From Streptosporangiaceae bacterium (GTDB lineage: Bacteria; Actinomycetota; Actinomycetes; Streptosporangiales; Streptosporangiaceae), in assembly GCA_025964695.1 (NCBI GenBank), contig JAOPYK010000297.1, positions 1 to 43,313 of the forward strand: a stretch of DNA of 43,313 nt, given 5' to 3'. Below the pieces are notes generated by a model. That model was not told where the DNA came from and did no database searches. It worked only from the letters and a program-made list of their open reading frames with translations. Each line of letters begins with the position of its first letter. The stretch's first letter is position 1. Made by a program: the position numbers and the translations under genes. This document shows positions 1-7,600 of this stretch, piece by piece.

Positions 1-66
1 CTGGCCGCACTGGCCCGCACCCTGATGCCCGAGGGAACCACCCAGCGCCATCAGGCCGCCTCCTGA
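1..66 (+). CDS. C-terminal end of an unidentified protein (partial)
   Basis: Frame 1 is open from the first base and stops at TGA 64-66, giving 21 residues that end in QRHQAAS. Codon use fits the neighbouring genes. The fragment carries no recognisable motif, so no function is assigned. The gene starts upstream of the window. About 120 bp of apparently non-coding DNA separates it from the next gene. Confidence 0.45.
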   Translation: MAALARTLMPEGTTQRHQAAS

Positions 67-185
67 ACCCCTGCCCGGGACAGCCACACCAGACAAGGGC
101 GTACCGCCACTGGCGTAGGCCGCCGCACGCGGGCCGGGACAGGGCCGCTATGCCGTCGTCTCGGCCGGCGGCATAGCGTTCCTTC

Positions 186-1463
186 ATGAACGCTCCCGAA
201 CTGGTGGTACGGAACGCGCGTCTGCGGGGGCGCCCAGGACCATGGACGCTGGCGGCCGGTGACGGCAGGCTGGGCGTGGTCGCGCCCGAGGACCCGCGAT
301 CGGATCTCCAGGCGCCGGTGACGATCGACGCGGACGGCGCGCTCGTCACCGAACCGTTCGCGGACGCACACCTGCACCTGTGCAAGGTTCACACTCTCGA
401 TCTCGCCGGGGCCACCGCGCTCGCCGACTACACATCGGGCACCATGGGCGCCGCGATGGGAGCGATCGAGAAGGCCGCCGAGGTCAAGCAGAGCCAGACG
501 TACGAGGCCGTCATCGGCCGGGCGCGGTCGGTTCTCGTCGAGTCCGTGCGGCACGGCGTGCGCGCGGTGCAGGCCTTCGCCGACGTCGATCCCCAAGCGG
601 GGCTCACGGGACTGGACGCGCTATTGGCCCTGCGGGAGGAATTCCGAGGGCTGGTCGATATTCAGGTGGTGGCCTTCCCCCAGAATGGGCTCCTCCGAGA
701 GCCGGGCACCGGGGAACTCATCGTCGAGGCCGTACGGCGGGGCGCTGACGTGGTCGGCGGCATCCCGTGGATCGAGTGGACCGACGCCGACGCGGCCGAG
801 CACGTCGATCGCATGACCGACCTCGCCAGAGCACACGGACTGCGCGTCGCGATGCTGGTCGACGACGCCGGGGACGCGGGTCTGCGCACCACCGAGATGC
901 TGGCGAAAGCGCTGCTGGAACGCGGCATGATCGGGCGCGGCAGCGCGCAGCACGCCCGCGCGATGGCGCTCTACCCGGAGCCGTACCTGCGCCGGTTGAT
1001 GGGGCTGTGCCGGGCGGCGGGGCTGGGATTCGTCAGCGATCCGCACACCGGGCCGCTGCACCTTCCGGTCTTCCGGCTCGCCGACGCCGGGCTCCCCGTC
1101 GCACTGGGGCAGGACGACGTCGAGGACGCCTACTACCCCTTCGGCCGGCACAACATGCTGGAGGTGGCCTTCCTCGGCGCCCACCTGCTGGACGCCAGGA
1201 CCGACACCGAACTGGACCGGCTGTACGACATGGTCACGGTCGACGCCGCCCGCGTCATCGGGCGTGCCGTACCGGCCCTCGAAGTCGGCGCTCCCGCGGA
1301 CTTCGTCGTCCTGGAGGGTCGGACCGTACGGGAGGCGCTGACCCGGCACTGTCCGCCACGCCACGTCGTGGTCGGCGGCCGGGTCGTGGCGAGCACCCGC
1401 TCAACGACCGAGTTCGGTCCTGAGGTGCCGCAATGTTCCCCCACGGCTCCAAGAGTGCGGTGA
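186..1463 (+). CDS. Amidohydrolase family protein, cytosine-deaminase (CodA) type, altered metal site
   Basis: This 425-residue protein has the length and layout of CodA-like metal-dependent hydrolases, which deaminate cytosine or related ring compounds in the cytoplasm. The HxH metal motif is present (D60-A-H62-L-H64), the fourth-strand type His appears as H256 in the stretch QHARAMALY, and the metal Asp lies in LGQDDVED (D310/D311) followed by YYPFGRHNML, very close to the CodA stretch HDDVFDPWYPLGTANML. At the CodA motif HCDE (His214, Glu217) the sequence reads LVDD (L224, D227), at the same 32-residue distance from the following His. One metal ligand and the catalytic acid/base are therefore replaced. 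The substrate is unknown. It is a single-gene unit with a good hairpin terminator just downstream. No strong ribosome site is visible at ATG 186. Confidence 0.85.
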   Translation: MNAPELVVRNARLRGRPGPWTLAAGDGRLGVVAPEDPRSDLQAPVTIDADGALVTEPFADAHLHLCKVHTLDLAGATALADYTSGTMGAAMGAIEKAAEVKQSQTYEAVIGRARSVLVESVRHGVRAVQAFADVDPQAGLTGLDALLALREEFRGLVDIQVVAFPQNGLLREPGTGELIVEAVRRGADVVGGIPWIEWTDADAAEHVDRMTDLARAHGLRVAMLVDDAGDAGLRTTEMLAKALLERGMIGRGSAQHARAMALYPEPYLRRLMGLCRAAGLGFVSDPHTGPLHLPVFRLADAGLPVALGQDDVEDAYYPFGRHNMLEVAFLGAHLLDARTDTELDRLYDMVTVDAARVIGRAVPALEVGAPADFVVLEGRTVREALTRHCPPRHVVVGGRVVASTRSTTEFGPEVPQCSPTAPRVR

Positions 1464-1494
1464 CCCGTCCAAGGACATGGACGTGCACATGGAG

Positions 1495-1530
1495 GACCCC
1501 GCCAGGAGAGGCGCATCCTGGCGGGGTCTT
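1495..1530 (+). terminator. Hairpin terminator after the amidohydrolase
   Basis: A perfect 13-bp inverted repeat (arms 1495-1507 and 1516-1528, starting GACCCCGCC) encloses an 8-nt loop and is followed by TT. It lies 32 bp after the stop codon of the amidohydrolase. The T-tract is short, as is common in actinomycetes. It may also serve the convergent small secreted protein gene. Confidence 0.75.
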
Positions 1531-1625
1531 CGGCTTGCAGAAACCTCAGGAGCGTCCCGGCCCTCGTCCGCCGGGCGTCCGGCGGACGATGGCCGCACGC
1601 GCCGACTCCGGCTCGCCCTGGGACG

Positions 1626-1976
1626 TCACTCGGCGCCGGTGGCCTCGTGCTGCGCGGTACCCGCGGAGTCGGCGTGGCCGCCTGCTCCGTCCGAGCCGCC
1701 CGGCGACTCGTTCTCAGCACCGGCCTTCTCAGCACCGGCCTTCTCAGTACCGGCCTTCTCGCAGGCTCCGTTCTGGCCGGGCGTGTCCGGGCTGGTCTGA
1801 TCGCCCTGCTGCAAGGTGTCGGAGTCCGGGCAGGTGGGCTGCGGCTGCAAGGTGCTGGAGGTCGCGGGCGCCGGTGTCGGGCCGGGCGCCGAGGCCAGGG
1901 CGGTCCCGGTCGCCGCGGCGCCGCCCAGCACGGCGATCGCCAGCGTGAGGCCCGCGATCTTGGGTGTGAGTTTCAT
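1626..1976 (-). CDS. Small secreted low-complexity protein
   Basis: This 116-residue protein begins with a clear Sec signal peptide: MKLTPK, a hydrophobic stretch at about residues 7-27, and an ALASA cleavage site. The mature part of about 87 residues is rich in Pro, Ser, Thr, Glu and Gly, contains two Cys in PTCPDSDTLQQGD and GACEKAG that could form a disulfide, and carries a short tandem repeat (EKAGT, EKAGA, EKAGA) encoded by a 15-bp DNA repeat. A good ribosome site (AAGGAAAC) precedes ATG 1976. The upstream membrane protein gene stops in the same TGATG, suggesting coupled translation. It is the last gene of the two-component locus and a likely output of that system. Its function is unknown. 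Confidence 0.8.
   Translation of the reverse strand: MKLTPKIAGLTLAIAVLGGAAATGTALASAPGPTPAPATSSTLQPQPTCPDSDTLQQGDQTSPDTPGQNGACEKAGTEKAGAEKAGAENESPGGSDGAGGHADSAGTAQHEATGAE
1711..1760. repeat. 15-bp tandem repeat inside the secreted protein gene
   Basis: The unit TTCTCAGCACCGGCC occurs at 1711-1725 and 1726-1740, a one-base variant (GTACC) at 1741-1755, and a partial fourth copy TTCTC at 1756-1760. It encodes the EKAGA/T repeats. The 15-bp period keeps the frame, so copy number could vary between strains without breaking the gene. Confidence 0.85.
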
Positions 1977-2359
1977 CAGAGTTTCCTTTTGGATGGGTGG
2001 TCCGTTGACACCCCTGAGCCTTCAGGACGCCTGGTGAGACGACCGTGTACGCCAGATGTGAAGAACCACATCCGTGGCTCGGTGCGCGGCTCGCCGCCAC
2101 GGCCGGGCGGCAGGTGTGCGAGCCAGGACCGCCAGGGGAGCGAGAGCAGCATCGTGGCGGCCATACAGGCCGCGAGCGCGAGGAGCCGCACGCCCGCGGT
2201 CGTATCTCGATCGAGGGGGCCGTTGAGGAAGCCCACGGCGACCGCGCCGACGGCCAGCCCGTACCCGGCGGCAGGTCCCGCCCAGCTCGCCAGGCGAAGT
2301 TTGGCCAAGGAAGTGTTCACCAGGTTCCCCCACGGCGTCGGAATCGGCTTGGGCAACAC
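1976..2359 (-). CDS. Small membrane protein of the two-component locus
   Basis: A GTG start at 2359 is preceded by GAAGGTG. The product is about 127 residues, with two predicted membrane spans (about residues 28-50 in WAGPAAGYGLAVGAVAVGFL, and about 57-76 in VRLLALAACMAATMLLSLPW) and a basic C-terminal tail. I do not recognise a family. The gene lies 12 bp after the sensor kinase and its stop overlaps the start of the secreted protein gene. The tail after the second span is low-complexity and could include out-of-frame sequence if the true stop is earlier, so the reading is less sure than its neighbours. Confidence 0.5.
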   Translation of the reverse strand: MLPKPIPTPWGNLVNTSLAKLRLASWAGPAAGYGLAVGAVAVGFLNGPLDRDTTAGVRLLALAACMAATMLLSLPWRSWLAHLPPGRGGEPRTEPRMWFFTSGVHGRLTRRPEGSGVSTDHPSKRKL

Positions 2360-2371
2360 CGCCCAGCACCT

Positions 2372-3844
2372 TCAGCGTGCTCTGCGGGGTATGTGAAGAC
2401 GGTGTGAGCGCGCCGAACCGCGCCGCGAAGGCTCAGGAGCGTGTGAGGGCGGCGGAACGAGGGGGATCTCCATCCGCACACGAGCGCCGCCGCCGGGATC
2501 GTTGCCGGCCTGGGCGTGCCCGCCGTGAGCGCCGGCGATGGAGGCCACGATGGCCAAGCCCAGGCCGGTTCCCCCGCCCACGCGGGCGCGTCCGGGATCG
2601 GCGCGGGCGAATCGCTCGAAGGCGTGCGGAAGGAAGCCGGGCGGGAAGCCGGGCCCGTGGTCGCGGACCTCGATGACCGCGGTGGGCTGCCGCGCGGAGG
2701 CGTGCACGGTCACCTCGACGCCGGTGCCCGCAGGGGCGTGGCGGAGCGCGTTGCCGACCAGGTTGTCGACGGCTTGGCGGATACGGTCGGGGTCGGCGAT
2801 GGCCGACAGCCGCCGGTCGGCGTCAAGTGCCACGGTGACGCCGCTGGCGTCTGCGGCCGACGCGGCGGCACGTACCGAGTCCTGCGCCACCTCGGCCAGG
2901 ACGATCGGCCGAGGTCGCAGGAAGTCGGCGCCCTCGTCCGCACGTGCCAGCAGTAGCAGGTCCTCGGCGAGCCGGATCAGCCGGTCGGTGTCGCCGGCCG
3001 CGGCCGTGACCGCGGCGGCCAGCGCCCGGCGGGACCGGCCCGGCCGGTCGGCCAGCTCCAGCTCGGCCTTGAGCGCCGTCAGCGGGGTGCGCAGTTCGTG
3101 GCCGGCGTCGGCGACGAAGGCACGCTGGTGCTCCAGCGCCCGCTGCAGCCTGTCCAGCAGTGCGTTCATGGCCTCCGCGAGTGCGGCGACCTCGTCGCGG
3201 CTGACCGGCACCCTCAAGCGGGCGCCGGTGTCATGCTCGGTGATGTCGGCCAGCCGCCGGCGCATCCGGCCCACCGGGCGCAGTGCCGCCCCGGCCAGCA
3301 GCCAGGCCCCCAGTCCCGCCAGGGCGACCGCCGGTGGGCCTGCCGCCAAGATGACCGTGCGCGCCCGCTGCTGCGCCTGCTCGGTGATGCCGGTGCTGGC
3401 GCCCACCATCGCGATCACCCGGCGGCCGCCGCTGCGCGCGGGAACGGCCAGCAACCGCACGCGGTCCGCCTCGATCATCGTGGTGAACGCCACCGGCCCA
3501 CGCGCGGCACGCGATAGCTGACCGGCCGCCAGCAACGACCGGGAACCGGCGGCCTGCGAAGACTGCAGCACAGTCCCATCGACGGCCAGTACCTGGCGCA
3601 CGTCTTCTGATCCAGCGAACTCGCCCTGATGCTCACCATGCTGGTCGGCGGGCCGGCTCGGCGGCGCAAGGGGCTGGGCAGCGGCCAGCCGTACGGTCAC
3701 AGCCTCCACCCGGGCACGCAAGGTGTCGTCCAGGGCGGCGCTCAACGACGAGTTCAACTGGCTCAGGAACGCCATCGCCGCCACCGCGATCACGACGGCC
3801 GTGCTCAAAGTGAACACCAGCGCAAGCCGCAGCCGCAGAGGCAC
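2372..3844 (-). CDS. Sensor histidine kinase of a two-component system
   Basis: This 490-residue membrane kinase has a first span at about residues 5-27, an extracytoplasmic sensor region of about 135 residues, a second span at about 163-188, a HAMP linker at about 187-240, the phosphoacceptor H249 in GHELRTPLTALK, and an ATPase domain with the N box NLVGNALRHA, the G1 motif DHGPGFP and the G2 motif GTGLGLAI. The GTG start at 3844 follows the regulator stop by 6 bp, with AGGTGAACG as ribosome site. It presumably phosphorylates the adjacent OmpR-type regulator. The signal is not evident from the sequence. A basic, Pro/Arg-rich tail follows the ATPase domain. Confidence 0.93.
   Translation of the reverse strand: MPLRLRLALVFTLSTAVVIAVAAMAFLSQLNSSLSAALDDTLRARVEAVTVRLAAAQPLAPPSRPADQHGEHQGEFAGSEDVRQVLAVDGTVLQSSQAAGSRSLLAAGQLSRAARGPVAFTTMIEADRVRLLAVPARSGGRRVIAMVGASTGITEQAQQRARTVILAAGPPAVALAGLGAWLLAGAALRPVGRMRRRLADITEHDTGARLRVPVSRDEVAALAEAMNALLDRLQRALEHQRAFVADAGHELRTPLTALKAELELADRPGRSRRALAAAVTAAAGDTDRLIRLAEDLLLLARADEGADFLRPRPIVLAEVAQDSVRAAASAADASGVTVALDADRRLSAIADPDRIRQAVDNLVGNALRHAPAGTGVEVTVHASARQPTAVIEVRDHGPGFPPGFLPHAFERFARADPGRARVGGGTGLGLAIVASIAGAHGGHAQAGNDPGGGARVRMEIPLVPPPSHAPEPSRRGSARSHRLHIPRRAR
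2391..2411 (-). promoter_or_regulatory. Putative response-regulator site before the membrane and secreted protein genes
   Basis: The plus strand reads ATGTGAA, five bases, then TGTGAGCGC, so two TGTGA half-sites are spaced 11 bp start to start (2392 and 2403). The same 16 outer bases with the same spacing occur at 4565-4585 before the response regulator gene; only the five central bases differ. Direct repeats about one helical turn apart are typical for OmpR/PhoB-family regulators. The site lies 32 bp before GTG 2359 and in the same orientation relative to its target as the other copy. It overlaps the 3' end of the kinase gene. Confidence 0.55.
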
Positions 3845-3850
3845 CGCCGT

Positions 3851-4540
3851 TCACCTGGTACCAGGAGGATCAGGGACCGCCAGCCGGTACCCGGCGCCCC
3901 GGACGGTCTCCAGCTGCTCCATCCCGAACGGCCGGTCGATCTTACGCCGCAGATACGCCACGTACTGGTCGATGATGTTGGAGTTGCCGTCGTAGGCGTA
4001 GTCCCATACGTGCTCCAGAATCCGGGTACGGGTCAGTACCTCCCCCGGGTGACGCAGAAACAGCTCCAGCAACACGAACTCCTTCGGTGACAACTCCAAC
4101 TCCACCTCCCCCCGCCACGCCCGCCTGCTGGCAGGGTCCAGCCGCAGACCTCCCGCCTGCAACACGGCCGGGCGCTCCCGGGCCCCCCGCCTGATCAACG
4201 CGCGCAGCCGCGCCGACAACTCAGCGAAGCTGAACGGCTTGGTCAGATAGTCGTCGGCCCCCGCGTCGAGTCCGCGCACCCGGTCGGCGACCGCATCGCG
4301 GGCGGTCAGCATCAGGACCGGAGCCCAGCAGCCTCCGATACGAAGACGCCGACACACCTCAAACCCGTCGAAACCCGGCAGCAGCACGTCCAGTACCACG
4401 ACGTCGTAACCGAACTCGACGGCTTGCCACACCGAGCCAGGGCCGTCGACGGCGACATCGACCGCGTACCCCTCCTCCTCCAACCCTCGCCGGAGCAGCG
4501 CCGCGGTACGCACTTCATCCTCGACCACCAGAACCCGCAC
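3851..4540 (-). CDS. OmpR-family response regulator
   Basis: The product has a receiver domain (VRVLVVEDE at the N-terminus, phospho-acceptor Asp in VVVLDVLLPG at about residue 51, Lys in YLTKPFS at about 101) and a C-terminal winged helix (LSPKEFVLLELFLRHPGEVLTRTRILEHVW, then RRKID and VRGAGYRL, written here as separate motifs). An upstream GTG at 4564 would add eight residues, but I prefer GTG 4540: TAGCGT, a good -10 hexamer, lies 7 bp before it, and the putative regulator site at 4565-4585 would otherwise overlap the coding start. This implies a leaderless message of about 229 codons. It is the first gene of the operon with the kinase and probably autoregulates. Confidence 0.92.
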   Translation of the reverse strand: MRVLVVEDEVRTAALLRRGLEEEGYAVDVAVDGPGSVWQAVEFGYDVVVLDVLLPGFDGFEVCRRLRIGGCWAPVLMLTARDAVADRVRGLDAGADDYLTKPFSFAELSARLRALIRRGARERPAVLQAGGLRLDPASRRAWRGEVELELSPKEFVLLELFLRHPGEVLTRTRILEHVWDYAYDGNSNIIDQYVAYLRRKIDRPFGMEQLETVRGAGYRLAVPDPPGTR

Positions 4541-4564
4541 ACAACCCACGCTAGACGCCCGCAC

Positions 4565-4585
4565 ATGTGAATCACATGTGAGCGC
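4565..4585 (-). promoter_or_regulatory. Putative autoregulatory site before the response regulator
   Basis: CACATGTGA occurs twice (4562-4570 and 4573-4581), 11 bp apart. Over 4565-4585 the sequence matches the site at 2391-2411 in 16 of 21 positions, including both TGTGA half-sites and the trailing GCGC. It lies 25 bp upstream of GTG 4540, with the -10-like TAGCGT between them and no good -35, as expected for an activator-dependent promoter. Confidence 0.6.
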
Positions 4586-4606
4586 ACGCAGGGCCTTGCG
4601 AAATGA

Positions 4607-4996
4607 TCAACGGTCGCTTGATCCTTCGGTGTCCGGCCGTCCCTGCTGTGGATCCTGCAGGGCGCTGGCGAGGGTAGGGTGGGAACGCAGGCGGGTGTCC
4701 AGGCCGGTGGCGTGAAGGATCTTGACGAGCGACGGCCTGGGAGCGGCCAGCACGACGGTGCCCCCAGCCTCGCGCAGATCCTTCCAGATTCCGATCAGGG
4801 CGCTGAGCCCGGAGGAGTCGCAAAAGGCCAGGCCCTCCAGCTCCAGGACCACCCGGGGAGCACGCAGGCGGGCCGTGTGGCCGGCGACGTAGCCGCGCAG
4901 CTGGTCGGCGGTGGCCATGTCCAGTTCGCCGGTCACGTACACGACCAGCCGGCCGTCATTGGCACTGGCGGTGATCTCCAGCGGCGCGTGCCTCAC
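4607..4996 (-). CDS. STAS-domain anti-sigma factor antagonist
   Basis: This protein of about 129 residues has the SpoIIAA/RsbV fold signature: an N-terminal strand region GRLVVYVTGELD and the phospho-acceptor motif FCDSSGLSALI (Ser at about residues 61-62). Such proteins release sigma factors by binding an anti-sigma kinase when dephosphorylated. I chose GTG 4996 because GAGGAGGGGG sits just upstream of it at about 5003-5013. A longer reading from GTG 5047 would add 17 poorly structured residues. No partner kinase or sigma factor gene is adjacent, so it is an orphan antagonist. It is transcribed towards the response regulator but is probably a separate unit. Confidence 0.88.
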   Translation of the reverse strand: MRHAPLEITASANDGRLVVYVTGELDMATADQLRGYVAGHTARLRAPRVVLELEGLAFCDSSGLSALIGIWKDLREAGGTVVLAAPRPSLVKILHATGLDTRLRSHPTLASALQDPQQGRPDTEGSSDR

Positions 4997-5332
4997 CGGG
5001 CCGCCCCCTCCTCTAGACCTGTCAGCAGGAACCGGGAATCCATGCACGTCCCTGTACGGGGGTCAATCCTGGTCGACAGCGCTCCCGCCTGCAAACGGCA
5101 ACGCATCTGATCTCCTCGGCAACTGAACGGGGGACGGTCCGTTCACGGTCAGCTCGGCCCCTCCACCCCTACGGCAGGGCCGGAGAGCCGCGGCGCCCTG
5201 CCCGCGAGCATCCGCTGACCTGGTGTTCTTTGTCCACCTCAATGTGGGCGGCCGATTCACGCATCCGGCGCCGGGTAGGAGTCGGATCGAAGGCGGGCGG
5301 ACTTTGATCTCGGACTGGACGAGGGCATCGCG

Positions 5333-5557
5333 ATGGGCAAGGCGGTCGGATCGTGGCTGATGGCGGGCGGCGCCATCCTCCTTGCTGTGGGCCTCATGGC
5401 GTGGTCGGGTTGGCTGTCGTGGTTCGGACGGCTGCCCGGGGACATCCGGATCGAGGGTCAGCACGCCCGCGTCTACATCCCGATCACCTCCATGATCCTG
5501 GTCTCGGTGTTTCTGAACCTGCTTCTCTATTTGCTCCTTTTTCTGCTGCGCCGCTGA
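5333..5557 (+). CDS. DUF2905 family small membrane protein
   Basis: This 74-residue protein matches the DUF2905 layout: a first span at about residues 8-30, the conserved loop FGRLPGDIRIEG, a short YIPITSMI segment and a second span up to LLFLLRR at the C-terminus. The family function is unknown. ATG 5333 is preceded by a weak GAGG site. It stands alone on the plus strand. The 285 bp before it hold no gene. Confidence 0.85.
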   Translation: MGKAVGSWLMAGGAILLAVGLMAWSGWLSWFGRLPGDIRIEGQHARVYIPITSMILVSVFLNLLLYLLLFLLRR

Positions 5558-5656
5558 GAGCAGCGCGCCGGGGGTTCATCGCGGAGCGCGCCGTGCCGTT
5601 TGCGCGGGAACCAGCAGTGATCGCCCCCGGTCCCACCGCCATCAAGATGGACAGGG

Positions 5657-5676
5657 GGACACGCCGGACCGTGTCC
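5657..5676. other. Hairpin downstream of the DUF2905 gene
   Basis: GGACACG (5657-5663) and CGTGTCC (5670-5676) form a perfect 7-bp stem around a 6-nt loop, about 100 bp after the DUF2905 stop. No T-run follows. It could be a weak terminator or part of the next gene's leader. Otherwise the 284-bp gap shows no gene. Confidence 0.35.
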
Positions 5677-5711
5677 AGGCGATCGCCGCTTGGCATCTGC
5701 GTGTTCGGGTA

Positions 5712-5771
5712 GCAAACATGTGCCGGCCGATCCTCGTGAGCAGGGGTCGCGGGTCGGCATGGGATGTTTGC
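5712..5771. promoter_or_regulatory. Long interrupted dyad upstream of the orphan kinase
   Basis: GCAAACA (5712-5718) pairs with TGTTTGC (5765-5771), and just inside it TGCCG (5721-5725) pairs with CGGCA (5755-5759), giving 12 bp of interrupted symmetry over 60 bp. It ends 70 bp before the kinase start. It may be a regulator-binding region or a cruciform. No matching copy was found elsewhere in the window. Confidence 0.35.
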
Positions 5772-5841
5772 GCCGACTTGGAGTGACCTCGCCCCGGTAC
5801 GGGCGCACTCTGGTATGAGGGCCTCACCTTCAGGGGGTCGG

Positions 5842-7194
5842 ATGCCCGAACGGAACCGGTCGCTCCGTATCCGCATCACAGTGGCGGCCGGTGCCGTCGC
5901 CGTACTCGTCTGTCTCTGCATCAGCGCGGTCTTGATGATCGGCCTGCACGACAGGCAGATCGGTGACGCCAGGCAGCGGACCCGCGAGGGCGCGCAGCGG
6001 ACGATGGGCCTGATCAGAGGAGATCACCTTCCGACGGTGCTGCAGAGTGACCGAGCCGCGGCGATCCAGGTCGTGGACGCGAACAAGCACGTGATCTCTT
6101 CGACCGAGCAACTCGCCGGAAAACCCGCCATGGCCACCTTCCGGCCGGACGGGCCCCTGCCCGACGACCGGGCGCTCTGCCCTCCGGCCGGCCTGAAGGG
6201 CTGCATGACCGTCTTCGCGTTGGACGTCTTCCAGCAGCCGGGTGGCACTTGGGTGATCTACGTGGCGAACCCGATAATCCCCTGGTACGGAGACGTCACG
6301 TTGCTGCTCTTCCTGATCGGCGTGTCCGCAGTGGTGATCACGATGATGGCCGCCGGAGCCTTCCAGGTGGTCGGCAAGACACTGGCGCCGGTGGAGGCGA
6401 TCCGGGCCGAGCTGGCGGAGATCACCGCCACCGGACTGGACCGCCGGGTCCCGGTGCCCAGGCACCAGCACGAGATCAAGCTCCTGGCTGAAACGGTGAA
6501 CCACACCCTGGACCGCCTGGAGGCCGCCTATGTGCAACTGCGGCGCTTCACCTCCGAGGCCTCGCACGACCTGCGCAGCCCGATGACCGCCATGCGGATT
6601 CAGGTGGAGGATGCACTGATGTTCCCGGACGACACCGACTGGCCGCAGACGGCGAACGCGGTACTCACCGGGATGGAACGGATGCAGGCGATCGTGACGG
6701 ACCTGCTGACCCTCGCCCGGCTGGACGCTGGTGCACCTTTGCGCCTGGAGTCGACCGATCTCGCCGAGCTGGTCGGTGGCGAGTTGGATCGCCATCCGCA
6801 CAAGGTAGAGATCACGAGGAGTCTGGAGAAGGGTGTGTTCGCCGACTGCGACCGGCTGAAGATCGCTCGCCTGGTGACCAACCTGATCGACAACGCCGAA
6901 CGCCATGCCGATACGCAGATCACGGTCATCGTGTCCCGGAACGGACCCCAGGCGGTACTGGAAGTGGCCGACGACGGCGCCGGTATCCCCGTCGAGCTCC
7001 GAGAGGTGGTCTTCGAACGCTTCACCCGGCTGGACACCTCCCGCGACCGCGACCCCGCAGGAACCGGGCTCGGGCTGGCGATCGCCCGGCAGATCGCGGA
7101 AGCACACCACGGCACCCTGACCGCCGAGCACAGCCCACGAGGAGCCCGCTTCGTCCTGCGGCTAACGCGGAGCGAGCCCCCGCTCTCTCGCTGA
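5842..7194 (+). CDS. Orphan sensor histidine kinase
   Basis: ATG 5842 is preceded by CAGGGGG, which is why it is preferred to the in-frame ATG 5764. The product is about 450 residues: span 1 at about residues 12-34, an extracytoplasmic domain of about 115 residues containing two Cys (about 113 and 121, in CPPAGLKGC), span 2 at about 151-177, a HAMP linker, phospho-acceptor H242 in [14 protein letters not shown], and an ATPase domain with [17 protein letters not shown] and GTGLGLAIA. No response regulator gene is adjacent on either side, so its partner must be elsewhere. The two Cys are close enough to suggest a disulfide in the sensor, which is an inference. Confidence 0.92.
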   Translation: MPERNRSLRIRITVAAGAVAVLVCLCISAVLMIGLHDRQIGDARQRTREGAQRTMGLIRGDHLPTVLQSDRAAAIQVVDANKHVISSTEQLAGKPAMATFRPDGPLPDDRALCPPAGLKGCMTVFALDVFQQPGGTWVIYVANPIIPWYGDVTLLLFLIGVSAVVITMMAAGAFQVVGKTLAPVEAIRAELAEITATGLDRRVPVPRHQHEIKLLAETVNHTLDRLEAAYVQLRRFTSEASHDLRSPMTAMRIQVEDALMFPDDTDWPQTANAVLTGMERMQAIVTDLLTLARLDAGAPLRLESTDLAELVGGELDRHPHKVEITRSLEKGVFADCDRLKIARLVTNLIDNAERHADTQITVIVSRNGPQAVLEVADDGAGIPVELREVVFERFTRLDTSRDRDPAGTGLGLAIARQIAEAHHGTLTAEHSPRGARFVLRLTRSEPPLSR

Positions 7195-7210
7195 ACAGCC
7201 GCACTCCCGA

Positions 7211-7376
7211 CAGAACGACGAACACGACCTCGAGTTCGCCCCCATCTGGCGGCAGACCCCGAAGATGGTCATCTCAACGACCCTGAAAAAGGCCGCCTGG
7301 CGCACTCGTGTGATCAGCGAGAACGTCGCCGAAGAGGTCACAGCGCTGAAGCGGCAGCCGGGGCAAGGGCCTTCTG
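7211..7376 (+). pseudogene. Remnant of a RibD C-terminal / dihydrofolate-reductase-like protein
   Basis: One frame reads [18 protein letters not shown], then [20 protein letters not shown], then LKRQPGQG. This matches the middle of the RibD_C reductase family, where a W-x-x-x-PKxVxSxTL strand is followed by EEVxxLKxxPG. Neither the NADPH-binding N-terminal part nor the C-terminal part is present. The frame stays open into the following gene by chance. It begins 16 bp after the orphan kinase. This is a decayed or truncated gene, not a functional reductase. Confidence 0.65.
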
Positions 7377-7515
7377 CTGAGCTCGCCGCCGACGCGCCCG
7401 TACGCCTCCGGGGATGCGCCGTTACCCTGGGTGTGTCATCGGCCGTCCAGGAACGGTACTCGTCTCGGCGCGACCGTGCCCTGGTCGTCCGGACGCACCG
7501 GGCCGCAGTGCCATC

Positions 7516-7600
7516 GGTACGCCCTGACCTCGCCAGAGCCGGGCCAGGGCGTACCTGCGGTCCTGGCAGGCCGACGTGGTGGCACAGGGCACACCTGTGC
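7516..7600 (+). ncRNA. Structured leader of the YnfA-type gene (candidate cis-regulatory RNA)
   Basis: GGTACGCCCTG (7516-7526) and CAGGGCGTACC (7545-7555) form a perfect 11-bp stem with an 18-nt loop. GCACAGG (7582-7588) and CCTGTGC (7594-7600) form a second stem of 7 bp with a 5-nt loop. Both lie in the 140 bp before the membrane protein start. I compared it by eye with the known guanidine, SAM, cobalamin and Mn leader motifs and saw no match. Whether it is an RNA element or just a DNA dyad is open. Confidence 0.4.
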
